38,064 bases of DNA from assembly GCA_015680685.1 (NCBI GenBank), contig MNCI01016318.1, positions 6,721-44,784 of the forward strand, in the 5' to 3' direction. The position numbers and the translations under genes are program-made. The DNA is from Gnetum montanum (Eukaryota; Streptophyta; Gnetopsida; Gnetales; Gnetaceae). Below are positions 1 through 9,956 of this stretch, one piece after another; positions within the stretch are counted from its first letter, which is position 1; each line of letters opens with the position of its first letter. A model generated the notes under the pieces. The model ran no database searches. It saw nothing but the letters and a program-made list of their open reading frames with translations, and was not told the DNA's origin.

Positions 1-127
1 ACAATGAACTACGATCAACGTGTAATGATCTAGATACCACGACTAGCCTATCCACGGAGTTCGACTGGATCACACGTGAACGCTCGTATTCGTATGGTTG
101 AGTGTAGGGGTACCTAGCCACTCATTA
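1..127 (+). repeat. 3' end of an E1-family LTR, cut by the window edge
   Basis: The sequence matches the last ~127 bases of the E1 LTR in the opposite orientation. Shared landmarks are GGAGTTCGACTGGATC (56-71), GGTTGAGTGTAGGGGTACCT (96-115) and the terminal CACTCATTA, versus CACTCATCA in the other copies. No primer-binding site follows, unlike the LTRs ending at 19139 and 32143, so this is the right end of a plus-strand element or a solo LTR, not a 5' LTR. The left part is outside the window. Confidence 0.85.
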
Positions 128-760
128 GTCATTAATAAACCAACTAGTCTCTCTTTTTTAATACTACTTCCTTTCATCAATAATCAATCTTCATCCATGC
201 TACAACAAATGGTTAGTCATCCAAAACAACTCATGACTTGGACTTATCTTTGTGCTAGAATATGATGAAAGATTGAAAATTTTACACTATCTCTAACACT
301 AACGCCTCCACCTCAAAAAAAAAAAAAAGGATTTACCAAAAAAAATACAACTATTCAACTAAAAATATATTTTTACTAAAATTTATTTAATCCATCAAAC
401 AAACTAAACAAAAATAGCTTATCCATAAAACAAGCTTCAAACATAAGCAATTATAGTTAACAAAAGCTTGAGGGATCAACAACTTTTATCATCATAGTAA
501 CTTTGTTTCTCAACAGCATTTTCATATAATCCACAATCTTTATAGGCTATTCCACACATGGTCTACATGATGTACAAAAGTATACTCTTTTGTATTTTTA
601 ATGCTTTGAAAAAATTTTCAAAGTGTATTTTATGCATAAATCACTTGACCACACACAACCCCCACACACACAACACGTCACTTTTCAAGCTTGGCCAAAA
701 ATCTCATTTAAGGCTATAAAATAGGAGGGAGGGGGTATGGGGGTGTGTTGGAACTTGAAA
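128..760. other. AT-rich intergenic DNA, no gene seen
   Basis: No ORF with family resemblance and no repeat structure is recognised. There are short A runs (316-328, 340-346) and a CA-rich patch near 650-680. Confidence 0.6.
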
Positions 761-764
761 TAAG

Positions 765-1200
765 TGGGGTGTTGAAATTCAAAATAAGTGAAACATAAGT
801 ACACCTCAAGATTTATAGAAGTTTAGAACTTAGTGCTAGTTAGTAGAATTGAACCTATCACTTGGGGTTACTAGGCCAAGACTAAAACCCAAAATAAGTG
901 AAACATAGATACACCTCAATATATAACATTATATAACTCAACATTGCCCACCAGAATTGAACCTATGAAATGGAGCTTTCAAATTAAGTGTCTTACCACT
1001 AGGCTAACACCTCATTGTTTAAAACTATAATTTTTGGGGGGGGGGTGGGGGTACAAGGTGTCAGAACTCAAACCCAATATAAGTGAAACATAGGTGCACC
1101 CCATGATATAAGTTTATATAACTTAGCATTACCCACTAGAATCAAACATATGATCTCAAGCTTCTAAATCAAGTATCTTACCACTAGGCTAACACCTCAT
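765..1200 (-). repeat. Three adjacent tRNA-derived SINE-like copies
   Basis: On the minus strand there are head-to-tail copies at about 1200-1061, 1014-885 and 880-765. The first two have a perfect RNA polymerase III A-box-like TAGCCTAGTGG (plus positions 1181-1191 and 996-1006). About 35-40 bases later comes a B-box-like GGTTCAATTCT or its variant (1138-1148, 953-963). All three share a 3' body containing TGAGGTGTATCTATGTTTCA or close variants. The third copy keeps the B box (845-855) but has a degraded head. The boxes and repeated body are seen directly; the SINE assignment is inference, as no tRNA fold or amino-acid identity is evident. Confidence 0.6.
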
Positions 1201-1615
1201 TCTTAAAACTATAAAATAGTGATGATCACAACCATATTCACAAGTTGTCTTTTATTACCAATGATTGTATGTGTCCTTAGGATACATAGTGAACACAATA
1301 CTTTCATAGAACTTATGTAGAACATGCATAACATTGGAGGACCTACGACTTATAAACCATAAACCACATTCTTTAACCGAACATATAATGACTAAAAAGG
1401 AATAATTTGTATAGAACAAACCTTTTTTTTTTTTTTTTGCAATATGAATATATCAAACTCAAAAGAAAAACTTATACAAAGCTTTGCAAGTCTTAAAGAT
1501 AATGCTTCCTTTTTAGCAATCTCTATTCGTCATACTTTAAGATACAAAGGTTTATTTTGTTTAAAGTTATTTGAGAAAAGAATCATGTGATTCTTCATAA
1601 CTTCTATATGGTATG
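1201..1615. other. AT-rich intergenic DNA, no gene seen
   Basis: Nothing recognisable apart from a T run at 1422-1438, which could be the tail of a minus-strand retroposon. No coding potential resembling a family. Confidence 0.5.
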
Positions 1616-1617
1616 GT

Positions 1618-1745
1618 ATGGTTAGCTCATTGTCTAGTTAGGTAAGAGGTTACCGATTTGAGTCATACTTGAGGAATTGTTATATTCTTCTAAGATATAA
1701 TATTAAGCTATATGTCTTGGGGTGTACATATAGTTATCCTTTCAA
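1618..1745 (+). repeat. SINE-like copy, diverged
   Basis: An A-box-like TAGCTCATTGTCTAG (1623-1637) is followed by a weak B box around GATTTGAGTC. A 3' body ends TGTCTTGGGGTGTACATATA, which resembles the TTGAGGTGTATCTATG body of the copies at 765-1200. Degraded. Confidence 0.4.
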
Positions 1746-1861
1746 GTTGTGACATCCCCATACGACAATATTCATCTGGTTAGACAAATTTTTGTTATCG
1801 ATTAGAGCATCTAGCTTATGGTTTACAAGTGGGGTGGCATGAGAACCCAGAATAATTTGAT

Positions 1862-1970
1862 TAACAATGAAGTTTTAGCCTAGTGGTAATACTCTTAATT
1901 TGGTAACTCCAAGTTGTAGGTTCAAATCTAGAGAGTAATGGTGAAAGTATTATTTAAGAAAAAAAAAACA
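1862..1970 (+). repeat. tRNA-derived SINE-like copy with A-rich tail
   Basis: The A box TAGCCTAGTGG (1876-1886) is identical to that of the 765-1200 copies. The B box is GGTTCAAATCT (1919-1929). A short body ends in an A-rich tail (1957-1970). Head and boxes match the same family on the opposite strand; the 3' body is different or truncated. Confidence 0.55.
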
Positions 1971-2977
1971 ACAATTTGAAGTTCTAACCCAAACCACAGC
2001 CTAAAACCAACATGATGCATTAGTCATATAGAGCCATATTAGATTAGCATACCTCGTGGAGTTAGATTAGCATGTTTGATAAAATATGAAGAAACTTCAA
2101 TTTTAAGCACAAATTGACATCAAAGGGGATGCTTTAAATTACATATATTTTTAAATTTATTGCTTGCATAGTAGACTCTTTATTACATTTCTTAATTGAT
2201 TTCTAAAATTCTAAATAAATCTAGTTTTTATTTTAAAATTGTATTATTCATAAAAGGCTCACTTATACTCATACAAAATTAATTTGTATTTACATTAATT
2301 CAATGTGAACTTATTCCATTGCAACTTCATTGGAAATGCCTAGGATGTCCATGCCACTTAAAAAATGTATTACAATTGTAAGAGTTCATGAACAAAATTT
2401 TAATGGAATGAAAGATTTACAACCTTAATTTATTCTTTTTATAGCCATTCAAGCGAATCCTAACCTTAATTATCCTATAACCTTGAAAAAAGCTAATTTA
2501 GCAATGAAACTAAAAAACAATTCAAATAATTAGGTTTAAAACCCATGTTCTCTAATATGGCCCTAAAAAAAACATTTAGTCACTCATCAAACTGCTTTTT
2601 AAATTCATTACATAAAGCAAGAAAATACCTTCGATATCTTCTTCAACTACTATACAATTTTTATGCTGCAGATCTTCTAAAGATACCATATGTGAGCAAG
2701 CTTACTGACTCTCGTTTGGAAGCCACATTTAAGTATAGTTCTAAACATTATTTCGAACCTCACGTAGTTCTTTTCAGAGCAATCGTCCCCTTGTCCGCCT
2801 TCCTCATTGGCGATTCAGGTGAACATCTGAATATTACAGAAATGCTAAAGGGAGGAATCATACCCAACAACCATTTGCAAACAAGTCATCGCTCGCATCC
2901 ATGGAGTTTGACATTTGCAGATGGTTGCTGGAAGACAACATCCCTCTTAAAAAAGGCACACAATGCCAAATTCTAAT
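1971..2977. other. 3' flank of the receptor kinase gene, AT-rich
   Basis: No gene is supported. A 143-codon open frame at 2545-2976 on the plus strand has no recognisable domain and lies in the 3' flank of the minus-strand kinase gene. I see no clear polyadenylation signal close to the kinase stop codon. Confidence 0.5.
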
Positions 2978-5593
2978 TCATCTTCCTACAGAGTTCATCA
3001 GTTGCGAGAAAATTCCACTAGGAGTGTCCTGTAGACCCTGCCATTCTTCAGGAGGTCTATCAAGCCCAAAATCATCCTGGGTCTCTGAATCCTGTGATGC
3101 TTCGATTGTGAGTTTGTTGTCGTTCTCTCTCTTCTGAATGGCGGTTTTCTGAAGTTGCAGAGCATGTTCCAAAGTCCAAAGCACAGTGGCCATGTTGGGT
3201 CTATCATCTCCTTGGTCTGCCAAGCACTTCTGTGCAATCTCTGCAAACGTTCTCAAAGATGCAAAATCAACATCATCATCCAAGGCAGGGTCCACGATCT
3301 TCTGAGGTAACCCCTGCTCAAGCCACATTAAAGACCAATCTACAATGTTCACCTGATCTTTTGGGAGAGATGGGTTTATGACAGGTCTTGCACAAAGTAC
3401 CTCCATCAGCAGAACTCCGAAGGAATACACATCAGATTTCTCGGTGAGTTTTTGCCTTCTGTAATACTCCGGATCAAGATACCCAAAACTTCCTTTCACT
3501 GCAGTACTTACAGGGGATTCGCTCACATTAGCGCATGCTTTGGAGAGACCAAAATCAGCCATTTTGGCATGCCACTTATCATCCAACAGAATGTTGGTGC
3601 TTTTGACATCACGATGAATGATTGCCCGTGAAGATCCTGTGTGCAGGTAATGCAGACCCCTTGCAGCCCCAATGCAGATTTCAAGCCTCGTTTTCCATGA
3701 AAGAGGAGGAAGATCTGAGCCATACAAGTGACTTCTCAAAGACCCATTAGCCATGAATTCGTATACCAGAATCATCTCAGAATGCTCTTGACAGTACCCG
3801 ATCAAAGCAACGAGATGTCTGTGCCTCAACTTGGTTAACATCTCAATCTCTGTTAAGAACTCAGCAATTCCTTGAGAGGATCTGGAATTGCATCTTTTTA
3901 CAGCAACCCTAGTGCCATCTGGGAACTGTCCCCTGTAAACCTTGCCGAACCCACCAACCCCAATGATCAGAGATGCATGAAATTTGTTTGTAGCCTCCTG
4001 TATGGTCGCATAAGGGATGAACTGCCCACCCAAGCTTTCAGGCACAAGTACAGATGAAATGCTTCTGGTACTAGTTGAAGAGGGCCAGGAAACGTGGCTA
4101 GGAACTTGTGTGTCTACACGAAGCAACACAGTAGCCTTCTTCTTCTTTTCTTCTTCTTTTTCTTCTGCTCGCAATTTCTTGATTTTCTTCACATAAATTA
4201 AACACCCAACTGCAAAAGCAGCTGCAGCACAAGCCAGAACAATGAAGGAAATACGCAAAATACGACGAAGTGGTCTCTGGTTAGGGATCTTGCCTAGAGG
4301 GCCAAGGAGCTTCATAATCTCCAATCCATTTAGCAGCGCATCGGTAGTTCTCACAGGGAACTGGCTAGGCCCAACATCAATGGTGAGCTTTCCAGAGCCT
4401 TCTGATACATTCACCAGAAAATCAAAATAGATGGGTTTCAGCAATCCGCCAGCCTTGGAAGAAATATCAAAATTCAGCAGTACTGCCTTGGAATTAATGT
4501 AGACATTGAAGAAAAGACTGTTGGGTGTTGTGCTAACAATATCACAGAAATGCATTCTCACAAGATAGCTACTGAATTCAGGGTCCAGAGGAAATTCCCA
4601 GGTCATGTTGTAGACAAAACCTGTTGCATCAGGATTACCCAGACCTTCAGCAGTGGAATACACAGTAACAGGGGCCATTCCAGGACTGGTTATTCTGGAA
4701 GGATAATTGATCATATTTGAACTCACCGAAACTGTTGTGGAAGTGGCAAGCACGGTAGGGTAATTCAGGTCAGTTTCCCATCTTCTCCACATAGAATCCA
4801 TTGCTGGGTCTACGTTAGATCCTCCCATATTGATTCTTGCCACCGTCTCAAGAACACTGGAGTCCAACCCAGTTTCGTTCACTGAAAAATTAATTCTCTG
4901 TGCTTGTTCTGTGATCACATTGTCAGGGGCCGCAACTATTTCAATCGCATTAACGAAGGCCAGGGAGCCATTTGCAGGGCGAAACTCCAGAACCATGACA
5001 CGGGAATCAACAAAATCTACCAAAAATTCCTTCAAAATGTACGTCTCCGGATCCCGGTGGAAGGAAATATTGTTAAGAAGCAGAAGCTTATTGCAGGATA
5101 CAGAAAATTTGAATAATTCGAGGATTCTTATTTTCCGGGCAGAGGGGCTCAGCCAAGATGCATCAAAAGACTGGTAGAAATAAAGACGTACCCAATGTCG
5201 ACCAAGATTTCGCAACCGAAAGGTATACGATAGTGCCGGGGCAGTGAAAATCCTGGCCGAGGAAAAAATTCCCGCAGAAGAATTTGTTGTGGGTGAAGTA
5301 AAAGATCCGTCGTCGTCGTCGTCGTCATTAGAGGATATGAATTGGTGATCAGGCTCGAAAATTCGTCCGCCTGAATCAGCAATCGAGCGTGAAGCGCCGC
5401 AGTCGATCAGGAAAGTATCGCTGCCTCTTTGCGCACGGCAGTGCTCAGACAAATGCAAATGCAGAAGAAAACCCAGAATCAGAAACCTGATACAACTAAC
5501 TCTCCGGAAAAGAATCACCATCTCAAGATATCGATGTATTATGTTTCCGCTGAGCTCGCGATAGATGGCTTTGGAATGCAGCGGCAATGGCAT
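2978..5593 (-). CDS. THE1-like: THESEUS1-like malectin-like receptor kinase (CrRLK1L family)
   Basis: This is an intact, intronless 871-residue plasma-membrane receptor kinase. The family senses cell-wall state and RALF peptides and controls cell growth. Visible parts: hydrophobic signal segment at residues ~25-54; malectin-like ectodomain ~60-427 with several N-glycosylation sequons; transmembrane helix ~447-466; a Lys/Glu-rich juxtamembrane stretch; Ser/Thr kinase ~540-815. The kinase has GVGGFG (545-550), Lys566 in VAVKR, HRD (660-662) with Lys664 and Asn667, DFG (680-682) and GYLDPEYY (704-711), so it should be active. The tail ends IFSQLMNSVGR, like THESEUS1 (IFSQL near the end), which supports the subgroup. 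The first ATG adds 24 residues before the signal segment; the ATG at 5521 may be the true start. A six-Asp run (90-95, GTC repeats) lies in the malectin domain. Subgroup placement is from memory of the family. Confidence 0.95.
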   Translation of the reverse strand: MPLPLHSKAIYRELSGNIIHRYLEMVILFRRVSCIRFLILGFLLHLHLSEHCRAQRGSDTFLIDCGASRSIADSGGRIFEPDHQFISSNDDDDDDGSFTSPTTNSSAGIFSSARIFTAPALSYTFRLRNLGRHWVRLYFYQSFDASWLSPSARKIRILELFKFSVSCNKLLLLNNISFHRDPETYILKEFLVDFVDSRVMVLEFRPANGSLAFVNAIEIVAAPDNVITEQAQRINFSVNETGLDSSVLETVARINMGGSNVDPAMDSMWRRWETDLNYPTVLATSTTVSVSSNMINYPSRITSPGMAPVTVYSTAEGLGNPDATGFVYNMTWEFPLDPEFSSYLVRMHFCDIVSTTPNSLFFNVYINSKAVLLNFDISSKAGGLLKPIYFDFLVNVSEGSGKLTIDVGPSQFPVRTTDALLNGLEIMKLLGPLGKIPNQRPLRRILRISFIVLACAAAAFAVGCLIYVKKIKKLRAEEKEEEKKKKATVLLRVDTQVPSHVSWPSSTSTRSISSVLVPESLGGQFIPYATIQEATNKFHASLIIGVGGFGKVYRGQFPDGTRVAVKRCNSRSSQGIAEFLTEIEMLTKLRHRHLVALIGYCQEHSEMILVYEFMANGSLRSHLYGSDLPPLSWKTRLEICIGAARGLHYLHTGSSRAIIHRDVKSTNILLDDKWHAKMADFGLSKACANVSESPVSTAVKGSFGYLDPEYYRRQKLTEKSDVYSFGVLLMEVLCARPVINPSLPKDQVNIVDWSLMWLEQGLPQKIVDPALDDDVDFASLRTFAEIAQKCLADQGDDRPNMATVLWTLEHALQLQKTAIQKRENDNKLTIEASQDSETQDDFGLDRPPEEWQGLQDTPSGIFSQLMNSVGR

Positions 5594-5946
5594 CTCTCTG
5601 TGACTTATTTGGACACGACGGTGTCCTTCCTTCGATTCAAAGTTTGTATCTCGGAATCACGCTGCAACAGCATCTTTGTCAAGGAACAGACTAAAGACTG
5701 GAATTTCAAATTTTGTTGGGATACGTGATCTGTCTGCAGTTATTACGATTCCAATTTTGTTATCTCGGAATCACGCAGCAACGGCATCTTTCTCAATAAG
5801 CTGGCGAAAGTCTAGAATTTCAGATTTTCTTGGGATAGTTTACCCGTATACAATTGTTTTTGTGCGATTTTGTAAAAACATAAAGTATAATACGGGATAA
5901 GACCATACACGAGAACTTGAATTAAGTTTCCAACCGGGCCCTGACA
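5594..5946 (-). promoter_or_regulatory. 5' flank of the receptor kinase gene
   Basis: The interval upstream of the kinase ATG should hold its 5' UTR and core promoter. No convincing TATA box or start site can be fixed from sequence; an AT-rich patch near 5878-5892 is the only candidate. Most of it is a two-copy tandem duplication, listed separately. Confidence 0.4.
5647..5843. repeat. Two-copy tandem duplication, 114-bp period
   Basis: TATCTCGGAATCACGC starts at 5647 and again at 5761. Each copy continues through a GCATCTTT segment to a closing segment with TTGGGATA (near 5715 and 5830). The copies differ at several sites. It lies directly upstream of the kinase start, in the likely 5' UTR or promoter. 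Confidence 0.8.
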
Positions 5947-6316
5947 TTGCTTTATTATGGATTCCTTGTCATTCTTACCCAAGGTGGTTGCCTCGGAATT
6001 TGGTTAATCATTTTTAAACCGATAATTGCGACTCAAATTGGCATCCTAGCTTACAAATCCTGGCCGGATGATGAACTTGAGTCATCTAGCTGTGTTTTAG
6101 TTGCTTTAAAAATAATAAATCCGACTCTTATGCAAAAAAATTACAAAAAGAAAGTGAAAAAAAGTCATAAAAGGCTTAATGCTTATCTGGCTTTGAACCT
6201 TGGAAGCTTCTTTTCCTTAAACGCATACAGCTTGGGAAGCCCAAAGGTAGTAATTATTGGAATAATACTCATTTCCTGGATTCTTTTTCCCACTGGTATT
6301 ACCATTTCTGGTTCTG

Positions 6317-7198
6317 TTGTCATCAAACACATTTGGAAGGCATGGTGTTATAACAATCAGTTTTGGAACTTTAACACTATCACTATTTCTTCCTCTACAC
6401 TTGATAAGCTTTCTCCTTGGTGGATTCCCATTCACAATGAACCTTGGGCCATTAAGCGTCCTCGTCTATGTAGCACTTGGGATAAGCTTGGCATCTCCTC
6501 CCTCTCCTCTCTTCGCACCTTAATTACAGTATTAATGCTGCTCAAAAGTCTACCTTTTGTACGATTTTGGATAGCTTGAACAAAAGTGTTGTTATTCAAG
6601 ACTCCCTTGGTGGTTTTTTAGATCTTTCTTGGATTTCTGGTCATCAAGTTTTTCCCTATCATTCTAAGATTGTTTACTCTCTTATTAATTCCACTACTAA
6701 TATTTGGCCTAGATTCAACCATCTTTGGCAAGTTAATTTTAATGTGCAGGTTTGGAAGCAACGTATTCAGACTATTTGGACTACTCCTACTTCTTCAAAG
6801 ATTCAACATTTTCTGTGGTATCTGATTTACCAAGGTCTTCCTGTGGGTGTTCGGCGCTCTCATCTGGGAGTTCCTGACCCGCGATGTCCTATTTGTCACA
6901 GGGAAGATGCATTTACTCACTATTTTTTTTCTTGTTCCCTTGCTCATAGCTCTTGGATTTGGTGTGGCAGGGTTTTATAGGGTTTTCGACCAAGCTTGGA
7001 TGAGGTTCTTTTTGGTGACACTCCGCATCTTCAAGGCTCTTTGATTTATATCTAGTGTCACCTTCGTCCCCTTATTCTCCATGCTATCTGGAAATTTTGT
7101 TGTAATGTGGCTTTTCAACGTGATTCTCCTACTAATATTCTCTCCTTGTCTATTCAAGGAGACATTGTTCAACAGCTAATGCTACAGTTGAGCTCTTG
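6317..7198 (+). pseudogene. LINE (non-LTR retrotransposon) 3'-end relic with reverse-transcriptase zinc-binding domain
   Basis: Two plus frames join near 6500-6560 through a frameshift. The second frame has the zf-RVT pattern: TSSKIQHFLWYLIYQGLPVG, then DPRCPICHREDAFTHYFFSC with its Cys/His residues, then an aromatic IWCGRVL (6567-6980). After an in-frame stop the frame goes on to LHAIWKFCCNVAFQ (about 7075-7120), like the tail of plant LINE ORF2. Upstream, residues around IWKAWCYNNQFWNF and SPWWIPI resemble the region before zf-RVT in these elements. Endonuclease and catalytic reverse transcriptase are absent, as expected of a 5'-truncated copy. It ends in pyrimidine-rich sequence, not a clean poly-A tail. 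Confidence 0.75.
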
Positions 7199-7702
7199 AA
7201 CTTTTTCTCTCCCATTTTTCCTAATTTCTTGTAGTTTCTCCTCTTTTGAGGTGAGCTTTTCCCCTTTGGCTATTAGTGTCACCTCTTCATCTTTTTTAAC
7301 CCTCTCTTTTATCCCTTTTGTACTATTTTCTTTTTTCTCTATTGATTAAATTTATTTTTTGGGGTCCGACACAACACCCCCTCCCCCCCAATAAAAGGCT
7401 TAAAGAATTCAAAACTAATGAAAGTTAAGTGTAACACCCTCTTCATTGACCTAGGTTGGAAAGGTATTAGGTGGAAACCAACACCGAATTAGAAACTAGA
7501 CACGATGACACAACAAAATAAGGATATAAATATATATGTGGAAAACATCAGCATAGAAAATACGAACTAACTAAACATGAATGTAAATGCTGAAAAATAC
7601 AATTCCAAATTATATCATAACATCCACCATAATTTATCAAGGTACATATCCAAGAATCCATACAAATCCAAATAAGGTCAATATCCATAATATTTAATAC
7701 TA
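7199..7702. other. Pyrimidine-rich tail of the LINE relic and AT-rich spacer
   Basis: 7199-7370 is T/C-rich and probably the LINE 3' UTR. A C run (7375-7389) and AATAAA (7391-7396) follow. The rest is AT-rich with no gene seen. Confidence 0.4.
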
Positions 7703-7953
7703 GCTTATATATATATATTGGCCAAGATGATTTAAAAAAAAATGATGTTAACCAAGCCTAACTACTGGACAAGGTAACAAGATAACTAAAAACGAAATCA
7801 CTCATCCCTCCTTTGTTTCTCTACCACTTACCCAATTTAGTTTTACCCTCTTGGTCAAGTTTGCTCTTTTTTTGTTTGTTTGTGTGCACTAGTTGGGCTT
7901 GGTTAACATCATTTTTTTAAAAATCATCTTGGCCAATTTATATATATATAAGC
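7703..7953. mobile_element. MITE-like element with ~61-bp terminal inverted repeats
   Basis: The left arm 7703-7763 (GCTTATATATATATA then TTGGCCAAGATGATTT and GATGTTAACCAAGCC) is repeated in reverse complement at 7891-7953. About 127 bp of non-coding, pyrimidine-rich sequence lies between. No transposase fits in 251 bp, so it would be non-autonomous. I cannot define a target duplication: the flanks are TA on the left and CA on the right, so the superfamily is open. Confidence 0.75.
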
Positions 7954-8191
7954 CATTGGAGCAGTTTCGTGAGTAGAATTTAATTGTTTTTTTATTTTTT
8001 AAGTTATCATCACTATTTGCATTCCAAATAATATATATCGGTAAACATAAATTGGTTAAAATAAAAGTTTATATATTTCGTATATGTTGATGAAGGAATA
8101 CATTGCACAATTATTGCAACAAACATTACAGAGCTATATAATAGGATTGAGCAAAAGGCAAAATACAATGATAAGTGTGAACTCAATATGC
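7954..8191. other. AT-rich spacer, no gene seen
   Basis: Contains short AT palindromes but nothing recognised. Confidence 0.4.
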
Positions 8192-8664
8192 CTAATTCTC
8201 CAACTGAGCAAAATGAACTTCTTGTGCAATTCTACTTTGGAGATGTTTAGCATCTGAAATCTTTCTGTATCTTTGCACATGAAAAGGAGGATGAATCTTT
8301 AAGGAATCAATGGTCTTGACTCCAGATAATGCAACAAACATTAGACCCATAACTTTTTTTGAACCAATGTGAATAGTAGCCTTATCTACTGTCATTTTGT
8401 GAGATTTATGAATAGTCATGGCCCATGCTAACTGTAATGGTGACTGACGAGATGCTCCTTGGACCACAGGTACAATTGGCACATGATGAGGATTACCATT
8501 ATCAAAGGCACATCTGATGTATGAGTCAAATTCAACAATAACATATATGGTAATGCAGGTGGCTATTTACCTTAAGGATACATAATACTATGAATCATGC
8601 CAAGTGCACCATTCACCAATCCTGCTTCAAGCCAAAGGTTAACTATAAGCATTACCCTTGCACC
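8192..8664 (-). pseudogene. C-terminal fragment of a PIF1-like / Helitron-type helicase
   Basis: Reading the minus strand from 8664, one frame gives GARVMLIVNLWLEAGLVNGA, the PIF1 segment usually GARVMLTxNLWxxAGLVNG. A second frame (8482-8192) gives PLQLAWAMTIHKSHKMTVDK, matching the PIF1 AWAxTIHKSQG block, then GLMFVALSGVKTIDSL and a family-like tail ending in a stop at 8192. At least one frameshift separates the pieces. The motif VI arginine (usually FVALSRV) is Gly, so this copy would be inactive even in frame. Walker A and B motifs are missing. It could be a Helitron remnant or a degraded PIF1 gene; no Helitron ends are identified. Confidence 0.8.
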
Positions 8665-8972
8665 TTCACATATAAGCAGAGATTGCATTACTTGTTGCAG
8701 TAGATAGTTGTTGCACTACTTGTTGCAGTAGATGGTTGTTGTTGCTGATCTTGAAGAAAGTGTTCTTCACCTTTTCTATTGGGACTAATAGCAACAGAAT
8801 CCATGTTTCTAAAAATGCATGAATTCCAATATTGCACCTCTTAATCTTGTAACATGATGCCTAAGTTCAATATCTTTAAATACTACATCACACCGTAATC
8901 GTCATCACCTTAACCATTGCCATGATCATAACCGTTATTGTAAACATAATTGTCATCGTTTATAATAATAAT
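8665..8972. other. Spacer with a short tandem repeat, left flank of E1
   Basis: ACTTGTTGCAGTAGAT occurs at about 8690 and 8718, a short tandem repeat. The rest is ATT/CAT-rich and continues in similar style after E1 at 17417, which fits an interruption by E1. No gene seen. Confidence 0.5.
8968..8972. repeat. Target-site duplication of E1, left copy
   Basis: ATAAT directly before the LTR terminus TGATGAGT; it matches the right copy exactly. Confidence 0.85.
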
Positions 8973-9792
8973 TGATGAGTGGTGAGGTACCCCTACACTC
9001 AACCATATGAATATGAGCATTACACGCACGATCCGGTCGAACTCCGCAAACGGACTAATTGTGGCATCTAGATAGTTAGCCTTAGGTCGCAGTTCGTTGT
9101 CTTCCCACTTAGACTAGTATTAGCTTTGTCATGTATGGTTTAGTCCAGAGTGAGGTGTATGATGTGTTTCTAACCTAACACTACTCCTGAAGGTAATGAA
9201 AAGTAATATTAACTAATCTAGAAGAGAGAGGGTGAGAGAGAATCTAAGCTAGCCTAAGTGCGATGAGCATCCGTTCCTTGATTTTCTGTACACATCTTGG
9301 ACTTCGTGCTCGACTACCACTGGGATTACCAAGCGCAGATCCTAGGTACGCTACTCGGTTACAAAGTAGTCACACTTAAATACTCGTAATCAAGTCGTAT
9401 TGATTTTGCACATTTAACATGAGTTTAAGGGTGAGAAGAGATTAACTAGGAAAGAAGTAATTAACAATTAAATAAATACTTAATCTAAATGAATGTTGCA
9501 ATGATGAAGTAATCTTGATCTTCATTGCCTGTCATGTGCATGTCCAAGTACGTCACACTCAAATAAAGGATGCCGTACAATTACAATCACCACACTGCGG
9601 GCATACACTGGAAAATAATTCTAACTCTAAGAAGGGAAAACTGCAAGAGTTTGGGTAAGGAACTAAGAATTAACTTCCAAAACTCATTTCTCTACCTCTT
9701 ATTTATAGATGAGGAGACAGGCCGCGATATCGCGTATGTGATATTGCGGCTGGGCATGCGATATCGCGGTCGCCGTAAATGATGACTCATCA
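8973..9792 (-). repeat. E1 3' LTR
   Basis: 820 bp, with inverted ends TGATGAGT and ACTCATCA. A TATA box (TATAAATA on minus) is at 9700-9707, and a cluster of GATATCGCG palindromes lies just outside it in U3 (9723-9775). Relative to the 5' LTR it carries about 26 extra bases near 9313-9338. Confidence 0.9.
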
Positions 9793-9803
9793 TACCCCCA
9801 CAA
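9793..9803 (-). other. E1 polypurine tract
   Basis: The minus strand reads TTGTGGGGGTA directly before the 3' LTR terminus TGATGAG. It is the expected plus-strand primer position. Confidence 0.6.
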
Positions 9804-9956
9804 CTGAATGAAAACTCGTCCTCGAGTTACAGTGATTACACAGTGGATAGGTATGGGATTATTAGATGGGAAAATGGGATTATGCTGCAGTGTGGAATGA
9901 AAAGAAAATGAAGACACAACACAAAGAATGTTCTACATCTACAATATGGGTGGAAC

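Noticed and set aside
1876-1930. Possible tRNA gene (A and B boxes)
   Set aside because: No cloverleaf or anticodon arm can be drawn, and the same boxes recur in several diverged copies, which fits SINEs.
2545-2976. 143-codon plus-strand open frame beside the kinase gene
   Set aside because: No domain, biased composition, and it lies in the 3' flank of a convincing minus-strand gene.
5947-6316. 5' part of a 210-codon open frame upstream of the LINE relic
   Set aside because: No family resemblance before about 6317; kept only the part resembling LINE sequence.
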